NCBI GenBank assembly: GCA_958433005.1
Contig: CAUAWV010000051.1
Location: 1-11,775 of the forward strand
DNA from: an uncultured Collinsella sp.
GTDB lineage: Bacteria > Actinomycetota > Coriobacteriia > Coriobacteriales > Coriobacteriaceae
Direction of reading: 5' to 3'
Length of the DNA stretch: 11,775 nucleotides
Positions within the stretch are counted from its first letter, which is position 1. Every line of letters starts with the position of its first letter. Below, piece after piece: positions 6,813 through 11,775 of the stretch. The position numbers and the translations under genes were made by a program. The notes beneath the pieces are model-generated. The model saw only the letters and a list, made by a program, of their open reading frames with translations, searched no databases and had not been told where the DNA came from.

Positions 6813-6829
6813 TTTGATTATGAATCAAA
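6813..6829. promoter_or_regulatory. 17-bp dyad TTTGATT-ATG-AATCAAA
   Basis: TTTGATT (6813-6819) and AATCAAA (6823-6829) are perfect inverted arms around three bases, the size and AT content of a typical dimeric regulator site. It lies in the 280-base gap between the Tat-exported gene and ettA, outside any gene I can support. Confidence 0.35.
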
Positions 6830-6866
6830 CCAGCAGCCAGGGCATAGCTGCAGTGCAATTGCTACA

Positions 6867-6896
6867 AGAAAGGCCGCCCTTGCTGGCGGCCTTTCT
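6867..6896 (-). terminator. Terminator of ettA
   Basis: AGAAAGGCCGCC (6867-6878) pairs fully with GGCGGCCTTTCT (6885-6896) around a 6-base loop, 8 bases beyond the ettA stop codon. The T-rich arm ends the stem on both strands, so it may also stop readthrough the other way. Confidence 0.8.
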
Positions 6897-6904
6897 ACTT
6901 GCTA

Positions 6905-8584
6905 CTAATCGCGCGTCAGCTTGCGGTGAATACGATGCGGCTGGGCTGCGTCCTCGCCCAGGCGCTCGATGCGGTTGGCCTGATAGGCCTCGAAGTTGCC
7001 CTCGAACCAATACCAGTTGCCCGGGTTCTCGTCGGTGCCCTCCCACGCCAGGATGTGCGTGGCGACGCGGTCTAGGAACATACGGTCGTGGCTAATGACC
7101 ACCGAGCAGCCCGGGAACTCGAGCAGCGCCGCTTCGAGCGAGGACAGCGTCTCGACGTCGAGGTCGTTCGTGGGCTCGTCGAGGAGCAGCAGGTTGCCGC
7201 CCTGCTTGAGCGTGAGCGCCAAGTTCAGACGGTTGCGCTCGCCACCGGAGAGTACGCCGGCGCGCTTCTGCTGGTCCTGGCCCTTAAAGCCAAAGCTCGC
7301 CACGTACGCGCGGCTCGGAACCTCGGTCTCGCCGACCATCATGTGGTCCAGGCCGTCCGAGACGACCTCCCATAGGTTCTTATCGGGGTCGATGCCGGAA
7401 CGGTTCTGGTCGACGTAAGAAATCTTGACGGTCTCGCCCACCTCGAGCTCGCCCGAAGTCAGCGGCTCCAGGCCCACAATCGTCTTGAACAGCGTGGTCT
7501 TACCGACACCGTTGGGGCCGATAACGCCCACAATGCCGTTGCGCGGCAGGGTGAACGAAAGGTCATCGATGAGCACGCGGCCATCGAACTCCTTGTGCAG
7601 ATGATGGGCCTCGAGCACCTTGTTGCCCAGACGCGGGCCCACGGGGATGCGGATGTCGGTCCAGTCGAGCTTCTGGCTGGCGCGGGCCTCGGCCTCCATC
7701 TCCTCGTAGCGAGCCAGACGAGCCTTGTTCTTGGCCTGACGAGCCTTGGGCGAGCTGCGTACCCACTCGAGCTCGGCCTCCATGCGCTTGGCGAGCTTGG
7801 CATCGCGGTTGCCCTGCGCCTCGATACGGGCGGCCTTGGTCTCCAGATACGTGGAGTAGTTGCCCTTGTAGGGATAAAGGTGGCCGCGGTCGACCTCGCA
7901 GATCCACTCGGCAACGTTATCCAGGAAGTAGCGATCGTGTGTGACGGCAAGCACCGCGCCCTGGTAGTTGTGCAGGAAGTGCTCGAGCCACAGGATCGAC
8001 TCGGCGTCCAGGTGGTTCGTGGGCTCGTCGAGCAGCAGCAGGTCGGGAGCCTCGAGCAGCAGCTTGCACAGGGCCACGCGACGGCGCTCGCCGCCGGAAA
8101 GCACGTTGACCGGCATGTCGGAATCGGGCAGCTGCAGAGCGTCCATGGCCTGACCGAGCTTGGAATCGATATCCCAGCCGTCGGCGGCATCGATCTCGTC
8201 CTGGAGCTTGCCCATCTCGGCCATGAGGGCGTCCATGTCGCAATCCGGGTCGCACATCTCCTCGCCGATCTTGTTGAAGCGATCGACCTTGGCGATCATG
8301 TCGCCAAACGCCATGCGCACGTTCTCGATGACGGTCTTGTCGTTGTCGAGCGGCGGCTCCTGCTGCAGGATGCCCACGGTGTAGCCGGGGGTAAGCCTGG
8401 CATCGCCGTTGGAGACCTCCTCGATACCGGCCATGATCTTGAGCAGGGTCGACTTACCCATGCCGTTGGGGCCCACGACGCCGATCTTGGCACCGGGGTA
8501 GAAGCTCAGGGTCACGTCGTCAAGAATCACCTTGTCGCCATGGGCCTTGCGAGCCTGATACATCTGGTAGATAAACTCCGCCAT
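6905..8584 (-). CDS. ettA: ABC-F translation factor EttA (energy-dependent translational throttle)
   Basis: The 559-aa cytosolic protein has two ABC ATPase domains and no membrane segments. Domain 1 has Walker A GPNGMGKST (38-46), signature LSGGE (162-166), Walker B LLLLDEPTNHLD (182-193, catalytic Glu187) and His switch at 216. Domain 2 has GPNGVGKTT (356-364), LSGGE (445-449), LLLLDEPTNDLD (465-476, Glu470) and His499. Between the Walker A and signature of domain 1 lies the extra arm (about 96-140) that in EttA contacts ribosomal protein L1. The charged linker with EWVRSSPKARQAKNKARLARYEEM (about 273-296) is the P-site tRNA interaction motif. EttA binds the ribosomal E site and gates the first elongation step according to ATP/ADP. 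Length and motifs match the family closely. The gene has GC-rich core codon use. An AAAGGA lies about 12 bases upstream of the ATG. A resistance-type ABC-F is unlikely, given the arm and full-length match. Confidence 0.93.
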   Translation of the reverse strand: MAEFIYQMYQARKAHGDKVILDDVTLSFYPGAKIGVVGPNGMGKSTLLKIMAGIEEVSNGDARLTPGYTVGILQQEPPLDNDKTVIENVRMAFGDMIAKVDRFNKIGEEMCDPDCDMDALMAEMGKLQDEIDAADGWDIDSKLGQAMDALQLPDSDMPVNVLSGGERRRVALCKLLLEAPDLLLLDEPTNHLDAESILWLEHFLHNYQGAVLAVTHDRYFLDNVAEWICEVDRGHLYPYKGNYSTYLETKAARIEAQGNRDAKLAKRMEAELEWVRSSPKARQAKNKARLARYEEMEAEARASQKLDWTDIRIPVGPRLGNKVLEAHHLHKEFDGRVLIDDLSFTLPRNGIVGVIGPNGVGKTTLFKTIVGLEPLTSGELEVGETVKISYVDQNRSGIDPDKNLWEVVSDGLDHMMVGETEVPSRAYVASFGFKGQDQQKRAGVLSGGERNRLNLALTLKQGGNLLLLDEPTNDLDVETLSSLEAALLEFPGCSVVISHDRMFLDRVATHILAWEGTDENPGNWYWFEGNFEAYQANRIERLGEDAAQPHRIHRKLTRD

Positions 8585-8675
8585 TTGCCTGTTTTATCCT
8601 TTCTACCTGCTGTTTCCCTATTCTTGCTTCGCTTTAGTGGAAACGAAATGAGGAAACCAGCTCTGAAACTTAACG

Positions 8676-8695
8676 AAAAAGGGGCATGGTTGCCC
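8676..8695 (-). terminator. Short hairpin with T run between the sdpI-like gene and ettA
   Basis: On the minus strand GGGCA and TGCCC (8691-8695 and 8682-8686) form a 5-bp stem with a 4-base loop, followed by C and TTTTT (8680-8676). It could end the sdpRI-like transcript or act as an attenuator ahead of ettA, whose start is about 90 bases further on. The remainder of 8585-8768 shows no gene and no convincing ettA promoter. Confidence 0.4.
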
Positions 8696-8768
8696 ACACC
8701 TCCTAATACTACCTGGGAAAAGTCCCCCGGAACATACTATGAACTGCGTACGCTAGTTTTCCGCAACC

Positions 8769-9473
8769 TTAACGAGCGGCTCGTTGCGATTTGCGCCACA
8801 GCAGATACGAATAGACGTAGGCAGCTCCAGCTGAACCAAACGCCAGAACCGCAATCACCGCGGCGACGACTTCGCTCGAAAGCACGCTACCCGCCACGCC
8901 CATCACAATCAGGCCAACACCCAGCACCATAAAGCAGGCGCCGCCAAAGCGCTGCGTACGGCGCCAGTTCTCGGGATCGGCAAGCGCCCAAGGTGTCTTG
9001 ATACCGAGCGTATAGTTCTGCTTCACACGCGGCAAGTAGTTGCCTACGCCGATGAACAGCAAACCGACAACACCGGAAATCAGCACGTTAACCGAACCGA
9101 CCGCCGGCACCACGCCCCAGACCGTAAGCTCTCCCAGCCAGCTTATGGCGCACATGAACAAGGTGAAGGCGATTACGAAGCCCTGATAGAACTTGCCCGA
9201 GGTTCGATATGCCTCGCCTTTGGGGTCGATGCGCGGCACCACGCAGAACATTGCGAGAAGCGCCAGAGGCAGCACGCCGAGCGCGGAGGCCATCCAGCTA
9301 GGACCCCAACCGTCGACGGCGCCGTTCGCGCCCCAGTGCGTGGGAATCTGCGCAGGCAAGCTCGGCATCACTATCAGATGCGCTGCGACATTGGCGACGC
9401 ATAGAGCGACCAGCGCAATCCACACGCGCGACGATACCCCCGTGGAATGAATGCCTTTGTTTTCGTTATTCAT
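8769..9473 (-). CDS. SdpI-family membrane protein (DUF1648 plus SdpI domain)
   Basis: The 234-aa product has a DUF1648-type start: a first membrane helix (about 17-37) followed by LPAQIPTHWGANGAVDGWG (39-57), the signature of this domain. After three more helices comes the SdpI motif GNYLPRVKQNYTLGIKTPWAL (144-164) and PENWRRTQRFGG (167-178), then two last helices (about 179-225). In Bacillus subtilis, SdpI protects cells from the SdpC cannibalism toxin and also signals to SdpR. No sdpC-like toxin is in this window, so here it is an orphan immunity-like or signalling protein whose ligand is unknown. ATG 9471-9473 is chosen because GAAGGTG precedes it by six bases; a longer frame upstream would run deep into the regulator gene. 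The overlap with the regulator is 8 bases (ATGAATAA), implying translational coupling. Confidence 0.88.
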   Translation of the reverse strand: MNNENKGIHSTGVSSRVWIALVALCVANVAAHLIVMPSLPAQIPTHWGANGAVDGWGPSWMASALGVLPLALLAMFCVVPRIDPKGEAYRTSGKFYQGFVIAFTLFMCAISWLGELTVWGVVPAVGSVNVLISGVVGLLFIGVGNYLPRVKQNYTLGIKTPWALADPENWRRTQRFGGACFMVLGVGLIVMGVAGSVLSSEVVAAVIAVLAFGSAGAAYVYSYLLWRKSQRAAR

Positions 9474-9744
9474 CCTTATCACCTTCAGTGTTTGTAAAGC
9501 CCATAAACCAGCCAATCAAGTCCTGCATGACGGTGGTGTTTAAGCTGTAAACGATGTTTTGGCCATGGCGCTCGTCGGTCACCAGCCCGGCGTTTTTAAG
9601 CGTCGCCAAGTGATGGCTCAGCGACGGCTTACTGATATCGAAATGCTTGGCAAGCTCCCCCGCCATGCAATTGCCCTCGCGCAGCAGTTCCAAAATGCGC
9701 CGCCGCGTAGGATCGGCCAGCGCCTTAAAACCCTCTCCCGGCAT
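9466..9744 (-). CDS. ArsR-family transcriptional regulator, SdpR-like
   Basis: The 92-aa protein is a single winged-helix domain: FKALADPTRRRILELLREGNCMAGELAKHFDISKPSLSHHLATLKNAGLVTDERHGQNIVYSLN (about 6-69). The order LADPTRRRILELL, then a helix-turn-helix ending SKPSLSHHLATLKNAGL, then a beta wing, is diagnostic of ArsR regulators. No paired-Cys metal site is present (one Cys at 26), which fits the metal-independent SdpR group rather than metal sensors. By analogy with the Bacillus pair it would repress its own operon until the SdpI-like partner sequesters it at the membrane. ATG 9742-9744 is favoured: AGGAGG lies 4-5 bases upstream. An in-frame ATG at 9762 would add six residues and bury that site within the coding sequence. 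It is first in a two-gene operon. Confidence 0.88.
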   Translation of the reverse strand: MPGEGFKALADPTRRRILELLREGNCMAGELAKHFDISKPSLSHHLATLKNAGLVTDERHGQNIVYSLNTTVMQDLIGWFMGFTNTEGDKDE

Positions 9745-9778
9745 AAGACCTCCTCTCAGCACCCCTCATGACGCGCAC

Positions 9779-9807
9779 ACTATACTCGATATTTAGATGT
9801 TTGTCTA
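9779..9807 (-). promoter_or_regulatory. Promoter of the sdpRI-like operon
   Basis: On the minus strand TAGACA (9807-9802) and TATAGT (9784-9779) match the -35 and -10 consensus at five of six positions each, with the ideal 17-base spacer. The start codon is about 35 bases downstream of the -10 box. Confidence 0.75.
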
Positions 9808-9808
9808 A
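9793..9808. promoter_or_regulatory. Inverted repeat TTAGA-N6-TCTAA, likely ArsR operator
   Basis: TTAGA (9793-9797) and TCTAA (9804-9808) overlap the -35 box and spacer of the operon promoter, the expected place for autorepression. A further ATCTAA at 9811-9816 gives a second possible pairing with TTAGAT at 9793-9798. Confidence 0.65.
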
Positions 9809-9873
9809 CTATCTAATCGAAATGCTTCAAACCACATCAAAGTAAGCGCCATCGCAACCTATGGGCGATTACC

Positions 9874-9879
9874 TATAAT
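9874..9879 (+). promoter_or_regulatory. -10 box of tcdA
   Basis: TATAAT is a perfect -10 consensus 44 bases before the tcdA start. No clear -35 box is found 16-18 bases upstream. Copies of ACCTAT (9857-9862, 9871-9876) and GGCGAT (9864-9869, 9880-9885) alternate around it. Confidence 0.55.
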
Positions 9880-9923
9880 GGCGATAGCCAAAACACGATT
9901 CGCTTCCCCATCGGAGGATGTCT

Positions 9924-10721
9924 ATGACCGAAACCACAGCCGCAACTCCCAACGAGACACGCGACACCAAGCTCGAGATCATCATGGGCCGCGAGGCACT
10001 CGACAAGCTCGCCAACGCCACGGTGCTGATACTCGGCTGCGGAGGCGTGGGCTCCAACTGCTGCGAGGCACTTGCCCGCGGCGGCATCGGTCATTTTGTG
10101 ATTCTGGACAAGGATATCGTCGCGCCCAGCAATATCAATCGACAGGCCATCGCCTTTCATAGCACCATCGGCAAGCGCAAGGTGGACGTGATGGAAGCCA
10201 TGATCAACGACATCAATCCCGCTGCCACCGTTATCAAGCGCACCGAATACCTGCTGAGCGACAACATCGATGATTTCTTCGCGAGCGTTTTGGAGCAGAC
10301 GGGTGGCAAGCTCGACTACGTCGTCGACGCCATCGACACCATCTCGGCCAAGCTCACCATTGCCAAATATGCTCAGGACCACGGCATTCGTTTGGTTAGC
10401 TCCATGGGCGGGGCCAACAAGCTCCATCCCGAGTGTCTCCGCTTTGCCGACATCTTCGATACGGTACGTGACCCCATGAGCCGCATTATGCGCAAAGAAT
10501 GTAAGAAGCGCGGAATCAAGAGCCTACACGTACTGTTTAGCTGCGAGGAATCGGTTAAGACACAGCCCCGCGACCCTTCCAACATCCACGAGCGCACCGA
10601 GCTGGGAACTGCCAGTTTTATGCCGCCCATCATGGGCCAGATGATCGCCGGCGAGGTTATCCGTCAGATCAGTGGCCGCGGCACCGAGCGCGTGCGCGCC
10701 GATGGCCAGCGCCTAGACTAG
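9924..10721 (+). CDS. tcdA: tRNA threonylcarbamoyladenosine dehydratase TcdA (ThiF/E1-like family)
   Basis: The 265-aa cytosolic protein has an E1-like ATP-binding fold: VLILGCGGVGSNCCEALARGGIGHFVILDKD (34-64) with the GxGGxG nucleotide loop at 38-43. NINRQ (70-74), the conserved Arg finger region, and IGKRKVDVM (82-90) follow, then VVDAIDTISAK (133-143). The segment GIRLVSSMGGANKLHPECLRFADIFDTVRDPMSRIMRKECKKRGI (154-198) and LFSCEE are characteristic of TcdA (CsdL/YgdL) rather than ThiF, MoeB or HesA. TcdA uses ATP to cyclise t6A at position 37 of tRNAs that read ANN codons. Paired zinc-binding CxxC motifs are lacking, as expected for TcdA. Two ATGs are possible (9918 and 9924). The GGAGG at 9913-9917 touches the first but is six bases before the second, so 9924 is chosen. 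The TatD-like gene follows after 14 bases. Confidence 0.88.
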   Translation: MTETTAATPNETRDTKLEIIMGREALDKLANATVLILGCGGVGSNCCEALARGGIGHFVILDKDIVAPSNINRQAIAFHSTIGKRKVDVMEAMINDINPAATVIKRTEYLLSDNIDDFFASVLEQTGGKLDYVVDAIDTISAKLTIAKYAQDHGIRLVSSMGGANKLHPECLRFADIFDTVRDPMSRIMRKECKKRGIKSLHVLFSCEESVKTQPRDPSNIHERTELGTASFMPPIMGQMIAGEVIRQISGRGTERVRADGQRLD

Positions 10722-10735
10722 CGGAGCGCGCCGAG

Positions 10736-11519
10736 ATGGAGCCCCGGTTATTTGATGCACACTGCCATCTTGATCTAATGGCTCACCCGGACGCCGTTGC
10801 CGATGAGGCAACGGCGTCCGGGCCTGATTCTATTTGACTGCGGCGTCGATCCGCACGACTTTGCACGCGCCAAGAAGCGCGCCTGCGGCCGTTCAAATAT
10901 CTTTGCCGGCATCGGCCTCCATCCCTGGTGGCTCGCCGACGGACGATGTGGCAACGCTGAAATCAATCTGCTTTGCGAAGTCGCTGCACAAGAACGCTTG
11001 ATCGGCGAGGTCGGGCTCGACTTTTCCGCTCGTTTTGCCGGAAGCGAGCCGCTACAAGTACAGGCATTTGACCGGCTCTGCGATGCACTCGTGCAGCACC
11101 CTCTTGCCGGGCGCGTGATATCAATTCACGCTGTTCGTTCGGCAGGAACCGTGCTGGACGTCCTCGAGTCGCATGGATTACTCACCCCAAGGTCTGACTC
11201 CCCCGCTATCATCTTCCACTGGTTTAGCGGCACCTCGGACGAACTCTTCCGCGCGCGTAATGCGAGCTGTAATTTTTCCGTCAACGAACGCATGCTTGCG
11301 TCTAAACGTGGACGTGAATATGCCCGACAGATTCCACTCGACCGTCTACTGCTCGAGACCGATGCGCCGGCCGAGCCAAACACAGAAACAAGCGCGCAGT
11401 CGCTCATCAGATCGCTCACAAGGACCTCGGAACACATCGCCTCACTCAAAAACTGTGACATAAAGCGCATCGAATCGGCAGTTTTAGCAAATGCGCACTC
11501 TGTATTTGACCTTCGCTAA
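10736..11519 (+). pseudogene. TatD-family metal-dependent hydrolase, interrupted by a one-base frameshift
   Basis: Reading from ATG 10736 (GGAG nine bases upstream) gives MEPRLFDAHCHLDLM..., the TatD start with metal ligands His9 and His11, but stops at TGA 10835-10837 after 33 codons. The rest of the enzyme lies in the +1 frame. Removing one G of GGG (10820-10822) joins the two into a 260-aa protein, close to TatD length, with ...ATASGLILFDCGVDPHDF across the join. The repaired protein keeps every expected ligand: Glu91 (IGEVGLDF), His131 (SIHAVRSAG), His161 (FHWFSG) and Asp209 (LLETDAP). TatD proteins are 3'-5' DNA/RNA exonucleases or related hydrolases. As written, the gene cannot make an intact enzyme. 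An in-frame TTG at 10797 or ATG at 10803 could give a product lacking the first two ligands. A sequencing error is possible. It sits 14 bases after tcdA, probably in one transcript. Confidence 0.85.
10786..10822. repeat. Perfect 16-bp inverted repeat inside the TatD-like gene
   Basis: CCCGGACGCCGTTGCC (10786-10801) and its exact complement (10807-10822) flank a 5-base loop, GATGA. The right arm ends on the GGG where the frame is lost. There is no T run after it, so it is not a standard terminator. Confidence 0.95.
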
Positions 11520-11530
11520 CCCCTGTGGGC

Positions 11531-11578
11531 AAAAATGCCAAGGGACATGCGAATCGCACAACGCAGTCCCTATTGGCA
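11531..11578 (-). terminator. Terminator of the FGGY kinase gene
   Basis: TGCCAAGGGAC (11536-11546) pairs with GTCCC (11566-11570) and TTGGCA (11573-11578), with a 2-base bulge. TGCG/CGCA extend it inward. On the minus strand it is followed at once by TTTTT (11535-11531), 20 bases past the kinase stop. Confidence 0.75.
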
Positions 11579-11598
11579 GGCAGTACAATTCGGCAGCA

Positions 11599-11775
11599 TT
11601 ACACCAATTCGTGCATGAGATCACGGTTGCGTGCATACAATTCGTCAAAGATATGACGACGCGACGCATATAGCTCGTGGGCAGCCATATCGGGCACGAT
11701 TGTTTGTGCAACGCCAAGGACTTGGGCGAGTTCATCCCATGATGCATAGGCGCCACCTGCGAGAGCTGCCATGAT
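11599..11775 (-). CDS. C-terminal end of an FGGY-family carbohydrate kinase (partial)
   Basis: The minus strand is open from the window edge to TAA at 11599-11601, giving 58 residues: IMAALAGGAYASWDELAQVL, then VAQTIVPDMAAHELYASRRHIFDELYARNRDLMHEL. The AALAGGAY-x-S-x-DE-A segment, a VxPD turn and a final Y-x-x-R-x-x-x-F-x-x-LY helix are the usual end of FGGY sugar kinases such as xylulokinase and its relatives, which phosphorylate pentoses or related polyols with ATP. The catalytic and ATP-binding parts lie outside the window, so the substrate cannot be named. The gene converges with the TatD-like gene and has its own terminator. GC-rich codon use agrees with core genes. Confidence 0.75.
   Translation of the reverse strand: MMAALAGGAYASWDELAQVLGVAQTIVPDMAAHELYASRRHIFDELYARNRDLMHELV

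Noticed and set aside
6625..6866. Plus-strand gene in the gap before the ettA terminator
   Set aside because: The open frame there has no ribosome site, runs into the antisense of ettA and encodes nothing recognisable.
7595..8932. Long plus-strand reading frame opposite ettA
   Set aside because: It is antisense to a clear ABC-F gene, and its protein is a low-complexity Val/Leu/Gly/His mix typical of frames opposite GC-rich codons. The same holds for frames opposite 2682-3626 and 3765-5072.
10786..10840. Programmed ribosomal frameshift in the TatD-like gene
   Set aside because: The hairpin lies upstream of the shift point instead of 5-9 bases downstream, and there is no slippery heptamer, so a plain mutation or assembly error fits better.
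11491..11673. Plus-strand small gene after the TatD-like gene
   Set aside because: It crosses the kinase terminator and the recognisable FGGY end on the other strand, and has no ribosome site or family resemblance.

Overview
The window looks like a chromosome segment of a gut actinobacterium of the Coriobacteriia, most likely Collinsella or a close relative. This is an inference from the GC-rich codon use of the housekeeping genes and from two proteins (2682-3626 and 3765-5072) that look lineage-specific; no rRNA or marker gene in the window proves it. Base composition is mosaic. GC-rich genes at 2682-5072 and 6905-11775 are separated and flanked by visibly AT-richer stretches at about 24-2510 and 5127-6860. 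The AT-rich stretches hold accessory genes and were probably acquired.

Layout. (1) 24-2188, minus strand: a tight three-gene operon of a DUF2087 protein, an MFS exporter and a cobalamin-binding radical-SAM-type protein. The last is cut short after its B12-binding domain, next to GC-rich DNA at the window edge. A separate 72-aa conserved-looking hypothetical lies upstream at 2289-2507. (2) 2682-5072, plus strand: a membrane protein with a Ser/Thr/Gln/Asn-rich tail, then a three-part protein (small N-terminal domain, long acidic Pro/Glu/Ala linker, C-terminal domain). Each ends at a clear hairpin terminator. (3) 5127-6624, minus strand: a Tat-exported protein with a C39/papain-like Cys-His-Asn arrangement, overlapping a small lipoprotein gene. 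Upstream lies a large concentric dyad. (4) 6905-8584, minus: the ABC-F translation factor EttA. (5) 8769-9744, minus: an ArsR regulator (SdpR-like) and an SdpI-like membrane protein in an overlapping operon, with a near-consensus promoter whose -35 region is covered by an inverted repeat. (6) 9924-11519, plus: TcdA (t6A-modifying dehydratase) followed 14 bases later by a TatD-family hydrolase gene. (7) 11599-11775, minus: the C-terminal end of an FGGY sugar kinase with its own terminator.

Most notable. The TatD-like gene carries a one-base frameshift that separates its N-terminal metal-binding HxH motif from the rest of the enzyme. The extra G sits at the last position of a perfect 16-bp inverted repeat inside the coding sequence, which suggests a palindrome-templated mutation (or an assembly error at a hairpin). 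Second is the exported Cys-peptidase-like protein / lipoprotein pair with its dyad-rich upstream region. Third is the truncated DUF2087-MFS-B12 protein operon, possibly the remnant of a natural-product or peptide-modification cassette.
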